From: Acidobacteriota bacterium
GTDB taxonomy: Bacteria > Acidobacteriota > Terriglobia > Bryobacterales > Bryobacteraceae
DNA: 64,000 bases
Assembly (NCBI GenBank): GCA_029776225.1
Contig: JAKOTR010000033.1
Location: 62,001-126,000 of the forward strand
Direction of reading: 5' to 3'
The first letter of the stretch is position 1. Each line of letters starts with the position of its first letter. A model generated the notes under the pieces. That model saw only the letters and a program-made list of their open reading frames with translations. It was not told the DNA's origin and did no database searches. A program made the translations under genes and the position numbers. This document shows, in pieces, positions 23,374 to 31,761 of this stretch.

Positions 23374-24213
23374 ATGAGGCTATTGACACCATTTGTATTG
23401 CTGGCCGCAGCCGCAGCATTCGCCCAGGTCCCTGAAGGCAGGTTCGAGCGTACGCTGCGCGTATCCGGACCCGTGCGCCTGGATTTGATCACCGATTCCG
23501 GCGGAATCTCGGTCGCGCGCGGAGAACCGGGGACCGTGCAGATCCGCGGAATTCTGAACGGCCGCGGCGGGGCGGACCCCGGCGAAGTCGAGCGGCGAAT
23601 CCGGGCCCTGGAACAGAATCCCCCGATAGAGCAGACCGGGAACACGATTCGCGTCGGACACGTGGAAAGCAAGAAGCTGCTGAAAGGCGTCTCGATGCGT
23701 CTTGAAGTTTTGGCGCCTCCCGACAGCAGCCTCGTTGCCCGAGCCGATTCGGGCAAAATCCGGGTCGAGGGAATTGAGGGGCCGGTTGATGCCGAGGCCG
23801 ATTCCGGAGGCATTGTGGCAGCCGGCATCGGCTCGAAAGTGCGAGCCGTAACCGATTCCGGCGGCATCGAAATCCGCCGCGTCAGCGGGCCGGTGTTTGC
23901 GCGCGCGGATTCGGGCGGGATCGAAGCGCTCGAGGTCGCCGGCGCCATCGACGTGGAAACCGATTCCGGCGGCGTCCGTGTTTCGCAGACCACTCCCGCC
24001 CCTGTTCGCGTGGAAGTGGACTCCGGAAGCGCCGAGGTGAGACTCGCCCCGAATGCAGGCTACACCCTCCTCGCAAGGTCGGACAACGGGCGCATTGACA
24101 CGGAGCTCACGGTTCGCAGAACCACGTCTAGAAATCGCGTCGAAGGCACGATCCGCGGCGGTGGACCGCGGGTAGACATAGAGGTGGATTCCGGAAACGT
24201 TCGGATCGAGTAA
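23374..24213 (+). CDS. Exported beta-solenoid protein with 18-residue DSGG repeats (DUF4097-like)
   Basis: 279 residues with a clear signal peptide (MRLLTPFVLLAAAAAFAQ). From ~125 to ~235 the protein is a run of ~18-residue repeats, each opening with (A/T/E)DSG(G/K)I: VARADSGKI, AEADSGGIV, AVTDSGGIE, ARADSGGIE, VETDSGGVR. Looser copies occur before and after, including VDSGNVRIE at the C-terminus. Such spacing suits a right-handed beta-helix as in DUF4097 adhesin-like proteins. No TM anchor or catalytic motif. It probably sits in the periplasm or on the surface; role unknown. Confidence 0.75.
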   Translation: MRLLTPFVLLAAAAAFAQVPEGRFERTLRVSGPVRLDLITDSGGISVARGEPGTVQIRGILNGRGGADPGEVERRIRALEQNPPIEQTGNTIRVGHVESKKLLKGVSMRLEVLAPPDSSLVARADSGKIRVEGIEGPVDAEADSGGIVAAGIGSKVRAVTDSGGIEIRRVSGPVFARADSGGIEALEVAGAIDVETDSGGVRVSQTTPAPVRVEVDSGSAEVRLAPNAGYTLLARSDNGRIDTELTVRRTTSRNRVEGTIRGGGPRVDIEVDSGNVRIE

Positions 24214-24309
24214 GCGCCGAAGCCGGCACGCTGCTGCACCCCCACGGCCGCGGCGCGCCTCTGGAAGGCGGACCTGGACCGGCTGGCCGCCTGAAGCCGG
24301 AACCGGCGG

Positions 24310-25164
24310 CTAGTCGAACACCACCGTCTTGTTGCCGTACACCAGAATGCGGTGTTCGAGGTGCCACCGCACGGCGCGCGACAACACCACGCGCTCCAGG
24401 TCGCGTCCTTTTTGTATCAGGTCCTTTAACTGATCCCGGTGCGAGACGCGGATCACGTCCTGCTCGATGATCGGCCCGTCGTCCAGGATCTCGGTTACGT
24501 AATGGCTGGTGGCCCCGATCAGTTTCACCCCGCGCTGGAAGGCGGCATGATACGGGCGCGCGCCGCTGAAAGCCGGCAGGAACGAGTGGTGGACGTTGAT
24601 GATGCGCTGGGGATACCTGGCGACGAAGCCCGGCGAGAGCACCTGCATGTAACGCGCCAGCACGATCAGGTCCACCCCGCACTTTTCGAGCAGCTCCAGT
24701 TGCCGGCACTCGGCCTCGGCCTTCTTGTCTTTTTCGACCGGCACGTGATGGAACGGGATGCCGTGGAACGCGGCCAGCGGGGCTGCATCGGGATGATTGC
24801 TGATGATCAGCGGAATGTCGCAGGCAAGCTCGCCCGTCTGGTGGCGGTGCAGCAGATCCATCAGGCAGTGCAGGTAACGGGAAACGAAGATCGCCACTCT
24901 GGGCCGCACGCCGGAGTACTCCACCCGCCAGCGCATCTCGAAGCGCTCCGCAACCGGCTCGAAGGCGGCCGGCAGTTCTTCGGCGGGAAGGTCGAAGTCA
25001 TCCAGCGACCATTCCACGCGCATGAAGAACAGTCCCAGGTCGTTATCCTGGTGCTGGTCGGCGTGCAGAATGTTGGCCCCGTGCTCGTAAAGGAAATTGG
25101 CGATGGCGGCGACAATTCCTTTCCGGTCCGGGCAATCGATTAGTAATATGGCTGTGTTCGCGAT
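24310..25164 (-). CDS. purU: Formyltetrahydrofolate deformylase with no ordinary start codon
   Basis: Hydrolyses 10-formyl-THF to formate and THF. The N-terminal ACT domain reads in frame ([33 protein letters not shown]). The formyltransferase domain follows, with [18 protein letters not shown] and the catalytic Asp in [11 protein letters not shown]. No ATG, GTG or TTG exists in frame before the Met at 25023, which would delete the ACT domain. The in-frame ATG at 25179 is immediately followed by TAA. I place a provisional start at ATC 25164 (284 residues, normal for PurU). Follows the EamA pair closely on the same strand. Confidence 0.8.
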   Translation of the reverse strand: MANTAILLIDCPDRKGIVAAIANFLYEHGANILHADQHQDNDLGLFFMRVEWSLDDFDLPAEELPAAFEPVAERFEMRWRVEYSGVRPRVAIFVSRYLHCLMDLLHRHQTGELACDIPLIISNHPDAAPLAAFHGIPFHHVPVEKDKKAEAECRQLELLEKCGVDLIVLARYMQVLSPGFVARYPQRIINVHHSFLPAFSGARPYHAAFQRGVKLIGATSHYVTEILDDGPIIEQDVIRVSHRDQLKDLIQKGRDLERVVLSRAVRWHLEHRILVYGNKTVVFD

Positions 25165-25189
25165 AACACCAGTTTACATCGGAGGGCGC

Positions 25190-25552
25190 CTACAGCATCA
25201 ACAGCGCGACCCCGGCCGCGACAAACGCCGCCCCGATCCAGCGCATCCTTTCGATGCGCTCCTTCAGGATCAGCCTGGCCAGGGCGGTTTCAACCAGGTA
25301 GGTGGCGGCCGTAGCGGGGATGGCAAAACTCAAGTCCGTGATGGAGAGTAAGGCCAGCAGGGAAAAGAAGGAAACCGTCATGGCGGCGATTCCGCCCAGC
25401 ACAAACCGGTTCCGCAGAACAGTTGCCACCAGCCGCCCGACCGCGCGCGGGTTGAACTCCCGCACCTCGCCGTGGCGCCTCATCCCGGCGGCGTTCAGCA
25501 AGTCCGCTGTGGCGTTGCCCGCCAGAATCAGTCCCAGCAGCAGCCATCTCAT
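25190..25552 (-). CDS. Half-size EamA/SMR-like membrane protein
   Basis: 120 residues with four predicted membrane helices, the size of an SMR or half an EamA (DMT) transporter. The last helix pair follows the EamA pattern (AIPATAATYLVETALARLILKERI then WIGAAFVAAGVALL). It overlaps the other half-size gene by 4 bp, so the two probably form a heterodimer like ArnE/ArnF. Substrate unknown. Confidence 0.7.
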   Translation of the reverse strand: MRWLLLGLILAGNATADLLNAAGMRRHGEVREFNPRAVGRLVATVLRNRFVLGGIAAMTVSFFSLLALLSITDLSFAIPATAATYLVETALARLILKERIERMRWIGAAFVAAGVALLML

Positions 25553-25983
25553 CGGCCGGCGCCGGCCTCCTGGGCCGCCTTCCGCGGTGTCGTACAGAGT
25601 TTTGTGCGCCCTACCAGAGCCGCCCCGATGGTGATCAATCCGATCCCCGCCCAGCGCGTGAGTTCGATCTCTTCATCGAGAAAAACCCGGCCCATGATGG
25701 CGGTGCCCACGTAGCTGACAGAAGTCACCGGCATCACATAGCTCAGGTCCGCCCGGCTGAGCAGCGACAACTGCGCGAGGAAGGCCAGAATCAGCACGCA
25801 CACCCCGGCGCCCACCCAGGGGTTGAGAATTCCGGCAAGGAAAGCGGGAAGCGAGGTGGTGAGCAAGGCGCCCAAATCGTTCATTCCCTGGCTGAGTGAA
25901 AAATTCCCAAAAACATTGCCCAGAACCACGGCCGCAACCAGTGCGCTGGTCCGGACTCCGCCTCGGGGCACAGCAGACTGCAT
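25549..25983 (-). CDS. Half-size EamA/SMR-like membrane protein, partner
   Basis: 144 residues, about four membrane helices, with an EamA-like second half (MPVTSVSYVGTAIMGRVFLDEEI, then WAGIGLITIGAALVG). The reading frame extends to 26022, but the Met at 25983 leaves a more ordinary N-terminus. The stop overlaps the start of the 25190-25552 gene by 4 bp. The pair could be a paired small multidrug-resistance-type exporter or lipid-sugar flippase; nothing nearby decides between these. Confidence 0.65.
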   Translation of the reverse strand: MQSAVPRGGVRTSALVAAVVLGNVFGNFSLSQGMNDLGALLTTSLPAFLAGILNPWVGAGVCVLILAFLAQLSLLSRADLSYVMPVTSVSYVGTAIMGRVFLDEEIELTRWAGIGLITIGAALVGRTKLCTTPRKAAQEAGAGR

Positions 25984-26046
25984 CCTATTCCATGGTAAAC
26001 CGCGAACGGCGGGCCGTTGCACGGCGGCGCGGGACGCCGGGCGAAC

Positions 26047-26925
26047 TCAGCTACTACGGCTCGCTCCGGCGCCCGAGGCGCGGGCGCGCTCGATCTCGGC
26101 GTTGATCTCCGCGCCCACCAGAATCGCAATGCCACCGATGTAAAGCCAGAGCAGCAGAATGATTACGCCGCCCAAAGAGCCGTAGGTCAGGTGGTAGTGG
26201 TTCGCGTACCGCAAGTAGAAGCGGAACCCGAGCGACGCCGCAAGCCAGAGCAGCACGGCTGCCTGGGCGCCCGGCGACATCCATTCCCACTTCGGGCGCT
26301 TGCGGTACGGCGCGAAGCGGTAAAGAAGGTTGACGCCGATCAACACGAAGAAAACCGCCACCGGCCACCGCCCGACCTTCCAGGCCACCTCGAACGCTCT
26401 CTGGTATCCGAACCAGCCGGCCAGGGCCGCTCCCAGCTTGCCGCCGCCAAGGATCAGCGTCTGGGAAATCACCGTGAAAACGGAAAGAGCGACGGTCAAC
26501 CCGATTGCGATCAGCCGCACTTTCCACCACGGCCGCTCATCCTTAACGTCGTAAGCTCTGTTCAGGCCCGCCGTGAGCGCCGCCATGCCCTTGGACGCCG
26601 CCCAGAGCGTCCCGATCAGACCGATCGAGAGTTTGCCCCTGCCCGCACCCGAAGAGATTTCCAGCAGCGTCTCCCGGATCAGCCGGAACGCCGAGACCGG
26701 CGCCACCCTCCGGAAGTATCCCAACAGGCTGTCCCTCAGCTCGTCGCTCTGGGCGAAATATCCGAACAGGGTAGTCAGGAACAGCAGCAGCGGAAACAGC
26801 GCGAGCAGAAAATAAAACGAAAGCTGGGCGGCCTGCCCGAGGACGTCGTCCGCGCCCACTTCGTGCCAGACCCGCTTCAGCAGCTCCTTCCAGCTCAGAC
26901 CGCCGAATTTCCGGACACCGGACAT
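26047..26925 (-). CDS. YihY/BrkB-family inner membrane protein
   Basis: 292 residues with about six membrane helices. YihY-family hallmarks are present: AAQLSFYFLLALFPLLLFL near the N-terminus, WAASKGMAALTAGLNRAYDV in the middle, and GSLGGVIILLLWLYIGGIAILVGAEINAE at the C-terminus (cited in parts). It was once annotated as ribonuclease BN, but the family is now regarded as membrane proteins of uncertain, possibly transport, function. A GGGAGGGAG ribosome-binding site precedes the ATG. It lies 33 nt after treT on the same strand. Confidence 0.88.
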   Translation of the reverse strand: MSGVRKFGGLSWKELLKRVWHEVGADDVLGQAAQLSFYFLLALFPLLLFLTTLFGYFAQSDELRDSLLGYFRRVAPVSAFRLIRETLLEISSGAGRGKLSIGLIGTLWAASKGMAALTAGLNRAYDVKDERPWWKVRLIAIGLTVALSVFTVISQTLILGGGKLGAALAGWFGYQRAFEVAWKVGRWPVAVFFVLIGVNLLYRFAPYRKRPKWEWMSPGAQAAVLLWLAASLGFRFYLRYANHYHLTYGSLGGVIILLLWLYIGGIAILVGAEINAEIERARASGAGASRSS

Positions 26926-26958
26926 GGTCTTCTCCCTCCCGGCGCGCCCGGCGGAGGA

Positions 26959-28188
26959 CTACCACAGGCGGACGATGTCCTCATCCGGGTGATCGAGCGC
27001 GAGCAGAAGCAGTACGGCATCCTCGACGTGCCGGGTCACGAGAAAGTTCTGCTTGACGTGCTGGTATCCATTTTCGCCCATAACGCGCCGGAGCTCAGGA
27101 TTGCCGAGCAGTTCCAGAGCGCGATAGGCCGCGCCTTCCGGCGAGTGCACCAGGTACCCCGTCACGCCGTTGATCACCTGAAGCTTGATGCCGCCCACCG
27201 CGCCGCCGATCACGGGCTTTCTCTTCCACAGCGCCTCGCTGACCGTCAGCCCAAAGCCTTCGCGGATCGACTTCTGAAACACGATGGTGGACCCGCGCAC
27301 CAGCGCATTGATGGCCAGGTCGCTGAACGGCGGGAGCTCCAGCACGTGGATATCGGGGTCGCCCGCCGCCTCTTCGCGGACCTGCTGCAAGACCTCTTCG
27401 CCTTCCGGGTCGTCGGTCGCCCCGCCGCCCGCCAGCACGAGCTGGCAGTCGAACCGCTTTCGCACCATCCGGTAAGCGGCGATGACCCCGAGCGGATCCT
27501 TAAACCGGTCGAACCGGGAAATCTGGGTGAGGATCGGCCGCCTGGGATCGATTCCGAACCGCTCGAGCGTGCACCGGATCTCTTCCTCGTCCAGTTCGCG
27601 GTTCTTGTCGCTGAGCGGATCGATCGACGGCGGCACCATGTATTGCGGAATCGAGAGTTGCCGGGCGAAATCCGGCATCGAAAAAATGGCGCCGTCGTAA
27701 CGCTCGACGAACGGCTGGAGAAAGTCCCAGACCTTGCGCTGGGGATTCGAAATATCGACGTGGCAGCGCCATACCCAGCGCCTGTGATCGTTCCCCCTCG
27801 CCTGGATCAGTCCCGCCGGCTGCGGATCGTGGATCAAGATCACGTCGGCATCGAGGTTCATCGAACGCAGATTGGTTTCCGTCGTCTCCAGGTACGTCTC
27901 GAGCATGGCGTCCGTGATGGTCTCCGGCTTACCTTGCAGCGCATTGTGGAAAGCCTTAGTGACCTCGAAGAACGCCTGGTTGCCCTTGATCACGTCCCAG
28001 GTGGCGTCGATGCCCAGGTCCGCCAGCAGCGGCACGATCCTGGTGAGCAGCTCCGCCACGCCTCCGCCCACCGCCGTCGAATTGATGTTCTTGAACCGCC
28101 GCCCGCGCACGCGCTGGGCGAGCGCGCGGATCTCATCTACCACCGCGTGGCCAATCACGCCGGCATAATCTTCCAGTGTTACCGCCAT
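26959..28188 (-). CDS. treT: Trehalose synthase, TreT type (GT4 glycosyltransferase)
   Basis: A GT-B glycosyltransferase of 409 residues resembling archaeal TreT, which makes trehalose from NDP-glucose and glucose. Signs are the N-terminal NSTAVGGGVAELL loop, VILIHDPQPAGL, RCHVDISNP, and the C-terminal donor site with the EGFGLTVSEALWKRKPVIGG pair of glutamates. It lacks a trehalose-phosphate route partner here. It overlaps the DUF5752 gene by 10 bp. Trehalose would serve as compatible solute or reserve. Trehalose phosphorylase is the main alternative, being close in sequence. Confidence 0.85.
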   Translation of the reverse strand: MAVTLEDYAGVIGHAVVDEIRALAQRVRGRRFKNINSTAVGGGVAELLTRIVPLLADLGIDATWDVIKGNQAFFEVTKAFHNALQGKPETITDAMLETYLETTETNLRSMNLDADVILIHDPQPAGLIQARGNDHRRWVWRCHVDISNPQRKVWDFLQPFVERYDGAIFSMPDFARQLSIPQYMVPPSIDPLSDKNRELDEEEIRCTLERFGIDPRRPILTQISRFDRFKDPLGVIAAYRMVRKRFDCQLVLAGGGATDDPEGEEVLQQVREEAAGDPDIHVLELPPFSDLAINALVRGSTIVFQKSIREGFGLTVSEALWKRKPVIGGAVGGIKLQVINGVTGYLVHSPEGAAYRALELLGNPELRRVMGENGYQHVKQNFLVTRHVEDAVLLLLALDHPDEDIVRLW

Positions 28189-28859
28189 CCGCGCTTCGCC
28201 CCCAGCTCGATGATGTCTGCCTTCAATTCGTCCAGGCTCCTCAGATACGGATCCAACGAGTCGATCTCGCGCGCCAGCTCCGTTTCCCCGCGGTCCGCCA
28301 GCCAGCGCGAGAAATCGTTGGTGTTGCGCTCCAGGCGCAGCCGCGCCTCGAAAAAGTGATAGAACAGGGATTCGTTCGTGACCTGCGGAAGCCGCCGGAA
28401 GAAGTCGGCGGGATCCTGCGCGATGTTGCCGGTCGGCAGCACAAAGCTCTTCGACCGTGAGAAATAGAACTCGTCGCCGGGCGGCGCGGTTCTGCCGTTA
28501 TCCGGGTTCTCCGCGAGATAGCCCCGGATCTTGGCGATGATCTCCTCGCGCAGCGCGCGGATCGACGAAAAGGAAAGCAAGTCGATCGCGGCCAATTGTT
28601 CCGCCAGCACGTCGAGCTGAAGCGCCTCGGAGATCCACAAGGCGAAATCGTTATAGAAGAGCGGCTTTTCGAAATGGTGCGCGAGATACTGGTGGTGCGT
28701 GTGGTAGAAAATCGAGGACCCGCCCACGCGTTCCAGCCCGGCCAGCAGCTCGCTCAGGTTGCGGGCGGAGATTCCGGTCAACTGGATCAGCCGCCGCTCC
28801 GTGTAGAACTCAAACGTGGAGTCGCCGGTCAACTCTGCCTCCCTGCTCCCAACCAGCAA
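28179..28859 (-). CDS. DUF5752 family protein
   Basis: 226 residues, soluble and largely helical. It opens with FEFYTERRLIQLTGISARNL and has a conserved SSIFYHTHHQYLAHHF segment and a later ESLFYHFFEARLRL repeat of the FYH motif. This matches DUF5752, which I know as a companion of trehalose/glycosyltransferase genes, with no assigned activity. It overlaps treT by 10 bp. The start is uncertain: TTG at 28859 or TTG at 28832. The paired FYHxH motifs could form a metal or ligand site (inference). Confidence 0.7.
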   Translation of the reverse strand: MLVGSREAELTGDSTFEFYTERRLIQLTGISARNLSELLAGLERVGGSSIFYHTHHQYLAHHFEKPLFYNDFALWISEALQLDVLAEQLAAIDLLSFSSIRALREEIIAKIRGYLAENPDNGRTAPPGDEFYFSRSKSFVLPTGNIAQDPADFFRRLPQVTNESLFYHFFEARLRLERNTNDFSRWLADRGETELAREIDSLDPYLRSLDELKADIIELGAKRGWR

Positions 28860-28980
28860 ACGGGCAGAGAGCGCTTGACCGGCGAGCTGCCATTTTCAAA
28901 AACGCGAAAGGCTACCGCTTCAGGCAGCGCGGCACACGCCCGAGCGGCCCGCCATCCATTGTGCAGGTTCAATTCCGGCC

Positions 28981-29634
28981 TCACGAAATGATTTTTTTGC
29001 GCACGGCGTACAGCACGATTTCCGCCGTGTTGTGCAGGTTCAACTTTTGCATGATGTGCGTGCGGTGCGTTTCCACGGTGTACAGGCTGAGATTCAGCAG
29101 TTGGGCCACTTCCTTGTTCGACTTCCCTTCGGCAAGCAACTGAAGCACTTCGCGCTCGCGGTCGGTCAGCAGCTCGTAGGAATCCTGCATGCCACGCTGC
29201 TGCAGATATCGCATGTAGTCCTCCAGCAGCGTTTTTGCGATCGTGGGACTGAAGAACGGCCTGCCTTTGGAGACCGCCTGCACCGCCCGCACCACGTCCA
29301 GTTCCGCGGAATCCTTCAACAGGTAGCCCTTCGCCCCGGCGCTGAGCGCCCTGAGAAGATACGATTCGTCCGAGTGCACGCTCAGCATGATCACGCCCGT
29401 TCCGGGGCTTCGCTTGGCGATCTGCGAGGTGGCGTCGATGCCGTTCAGGTTCGGCATGGCGATGTCCATGATGACCACCGAGGGGTTCAGCTCCTCGACC
29501 ATGCGCACTGCTTCGCGGCCGTCGCTCGCTTCGCCCACCACTTCCATTCCGGGTTCGCTTTCCAGCACAAAGCGCAGCCCCTTGCGCACCAGGCCGTGGT
29601 CGTCCGCCAGCAGAATCCTGATCTTGTCGCTCAT
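28981..29634 (-). CDS. LuxR/NarL-family response regulator
   Basis: 217 residues: an N-terminal receiver (~1-120) with acidic pocket LADDHG, phosphoacceptor Asp in VVIMDIAMPN and Lys in GYLLKDS, then a C-terminal LuxR helix-turn-helix (~150-210, LTDREREVLQLLAEGKSNKEVA). It overlaps its kinase by 4 bp, so they form a dedicated two-component pair. The position between the channel/glycosyltransferase operon and DUF5752-treT suggests it could control solute synthesis; no binding site was identified. Confidence 0.92.
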   Translation of the reverse strand: MSDKIRILLADDHGLVRKGLRFVLESEPGMEVVGEASDGREAVRMVEELNPSVVIMDIAMPNLNGIDATSQIAKRSPGTGVIMLSVHSDESYLLRALSAGAKGYLLKDSAELDVVRAVQAVSKGRPFFSPTIAKTLLEDYMRYLQQRGMQDSYELLTDREREVLQLLAEGKSNKEVAQLLNLSLYTVETHRTHIMQKLNLHNTAEIVLYAVRKKIIS

Positions 29635-30983
29635 GCCGTTGCCGTCTCTTTCTCCTTCTGGAGCGGAATTTCGGCCGAGAGAACCGTCCCTTTGCCGGGC
29701 TGCGAGAATACCGAGAACCGGCCTCCCAGCTCCCGCACGCGCTCCTCGATTCCGATCAGGCCGAGCCCGCGCCCGCGGGACTCCGCCGCGTTGAAACCAA
29801 TCCCGTCGTCCTGAATCGTGATCGCCAGCGCGTCCCCGCCGCCGTGGACCGAAACGCGGATCTCCTTAGCCTTCGCGTGGCGCGCGCAATTGGTGAGCGC
29901 TTCCTGCACCACGCGGTACACGCAGGTGCGGTGCTGGTCGGGGAGCGTATCGAGCCGCCCCTCGAGCTGAACCGTCACCGGAACTCCAAAGCGCCGGGAG
30001 AACTCGCGCGCCTGCCACTCCACCGCCGGCCCCAGGCCCAGATCGTCGAGCATCGAGGGCCGCAGTCCCATCGCCAGGTTGCGGACCGCGCGCAGCGCCT
30101 CCTCCGACAGCCGCACCGTGGCTTCGAGCCGCGCCACGAACTCCGCTTCCGGGGCGGTCCGCACATGCCTCAGGTTGCGGATCTCCATTCGCTGCGCCGT
30201 CAACATTTGCCCGATTTCATCGTGCAGCTCCCGGGCGATGACTCGCCGTTCTTCCTCCTGCGCTTTCAGCAGTTGCTGCGACAGGCTGCGCAATTCGCGT
30301 TCGGCCGCCTCCGCCCTGGCGCGCTGCGCCTCCGATCTCTGCTCCAGGCGGCTGATCCTGTAAATGCTGCCCGCCGCCACCGCGAGTCCGAGCAGCAGGG
30401 TAACGGTGAGCAATTTGCCCACGTACAGCGGCAATTCCGATTCTTTCTGTTCGACTTCCTCCCGCTGCCGTTCCAGATTCGCGCGGTTCAGCTCGCGAAT
30501 TTCGCGCGCCATTCCCAGGGCGGCATCTCTCCGCGGCAGCACTTCCCGCCGGAGAAAGACCGTGCTGAAGGCCAGTTTCTGCTCAGGCGTCCATTCAAAC
30601 AGCGGATCCAGCGAATCCCAGTACCGCTCCAGCTCCGACTGAAGCTGGACCAATTTCTCTTTCTCGTGGCCCCCCAGGACCTCCTCCAGGGCCTTCAACT
30701 GGTTAGGGGTGGCGGCGCGGATCTCGAGCAACTGGCGCCGGTAGCTTTCCGCGGTCAGATTGGAACGGTCCAGCAGAAAGTCCCTTACCAGCACGCCGGA
30801 AAGGTGAATCTCATTGCGGACCTCGTTTAGAATGCGTTCGCCTTCCTGATACCTGCGATGGAGCGAGGAGATCTCACCGAAGATGCGTTGCGCCCGTTGA
30901 AGCTGAGTCAGCCCCGAGAGCGCAATGAGCACAATGAGGGTGCCAAAGGCAATGGCCAGAAACGGCCAGGTCCGCAATCGCAT
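29631..30983 (-). CDS. Membrane sensor histidine kinase (HisKA_3 type)
   Basis: 450 residues. TM1 (~8-27), then a helical extracytoplasmic sensor of ~160 residues (four-helix-bundle-like, FGEISSLHRRYQEGERIL), TM2 (~193-213) and a coiled coil. The HisKA_3 dimerisation domain has His in RRVIARELHDEIGQ. The ATPase domain follows, with VVQEALTNCARHA and IQDDGIGFN. This is the NarX/DesK class that partners LuxR-type regulators, matching the overlapping downstream gene. Helical sensors of this kind often respond to mechanical, osmotic or small-ligand cues, so the stimulus is open. Confidence 0.9.
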   Translation of the reverse strand: MRLRTWPFLAIAFGTLIVLIALSGLTQLQRAQRIFGEISSLHRRYQEGERILNEVRNEIHLSGVLVRDFLLDRSNLTAESYRRQLLEIRAATPNQLKALEEVLGGHEKEKLVQLQSELERYWDSLDPLFEWTPEQKLAFSTVFLRREVLPRRDAALGMAREIRELNRANLERQREEVEQKESELPLYVGKLLTVTLLLGLAVAAGSIYRISRLEQRSEAQRARAEAAERELRSLSQQLLKAQEEERRVIARELHDEIGQMLTAQRMEIRNLRHVRTAPEAEFVARLEATVRLSEEALRAVRNLAMGLRPSMLDDLGLGPAVEWQAREFSRRFGVPVTVQLEGRLDTLPDQHRTCVYRVVQEALTNCARHAKAKEIRVSVHGGGDALAITIQDDGIGFNAAESRGRGLGLIGIEERVRELGGRFSVFSQPGKGTVLSAEIPLQKEKETATA

Positions 30984-31050
30984 CCTAAACTAGCATTGTC
31001 TCGCAAATGCAGCACTGCTCGTGGGAAGTCTCGCTTCTTGCCGGCCGGGC

Positions 31051-31761
31051 TCACAGGTGGTCCCAGAGAGACCGTTCCTGCGTCTGCGCTGCGGCAGGCT
31101 GCTGCTGAGCTTCCCGGACGCGGCGCTGCACAGCGTCATGGGCTCCGATGCCCACCGCGATGCTGGCGGCCAGCACCATCCCGCCAACCAGCGTGATGAA
31201 CGCCGCCAGAAAGACGGTGCGGGCGAAATCCAGGTGGTCCGCCGCAACGACAACCGATACGAAAACGGTGAACAGGCGCACCGCCGTGGCCAGCGCCCGC
31301 GGGTACGGGATGCCGTCATTGCAGGCCCACACCAGCACGCTCCGCCCCAGGTACTGGCCCAGCCATACGCCCGCCAGAACGATGGCGCCCGCGGTGATCA
31401 GCTTCGGAAGCAGAAACACTACGGTCTCGATGATCCTGGATGTCAGCTCGGTGTTGAATGCGCTCAGCGCCGTCAGAGCGCCGGCCAGCAGAATGCCCCA
31501 AAACACGGTGGACGCCACGAGCCGGGCGGCGCGCAGTCTGCCGGAACGGCCCAGCATCGAAGACAGGCCGCTCTGGGACAGAAACTGATCGAAGCCCGAC
31601 ACATTGGTCACCCGGAGCAGCAGCAGCCGCGCCAGCTTGGCGAACAGCAGCGCAGCCAGGAAAATGACCAGGCCCGCCAACAACGGCGGCAGATAAGCCG
31701 TAGTGATTGACCCCAGACGCTCCAGCGTCCTTTCTAATATTTGCTGTAACGCCGCAATCAT
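31051..31761 (-). CDS. Conserved-TM-helix (mechanosensitive-channel-like) membrane protein
   Basis: 236 residues with about five membrane segments and no MscS beta domain. Two 'conserved TM helix' repeats are visible: LPPLLAGLVIFLAALLFAKLA with VSGFDQFLSQSGL, and LLPKLITAGAIVLAGVWLGQ with RALATAVRLFTVFV. This is the repeat found at the N-terminus of some MscS-like channels. The C-terminus is hydrophilic and Gln-rich. It overlaps the glycosyltransferase gene by 4 bp, tying a possible osmotic channel to solute synthesis. Confidence 0.7.
   Translation of the reverse strand: MIAALQQILERTLERLGSITTAYLPPLLAGLVIFLAALLFAKLARLLLLRVTNVSGFDQFLSQSGLSSMLGRSGRLRAARLVASTVFWGILLAGALTALSAFNTELTSRIIETVVFLLPKLITAGAIVLAGVWLGQYLGRSVLVWACNDGIPYPRALATAVRLFTVFVSVVVAADHLDFARTVFLAAFITLVGGMVLAASIAVGIGAHDAVQRRVREAQQQPAAAQTQERSLWDHL

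Noticed and set aside
26017-28359. 780-codon open frame on the plus strand opposite treT and YihY genes
   Set aside because: Antisense shadow of GC-rich genes; Arg/Ala/Gln-rich with no domain, while the minus frames are clearly conserved.
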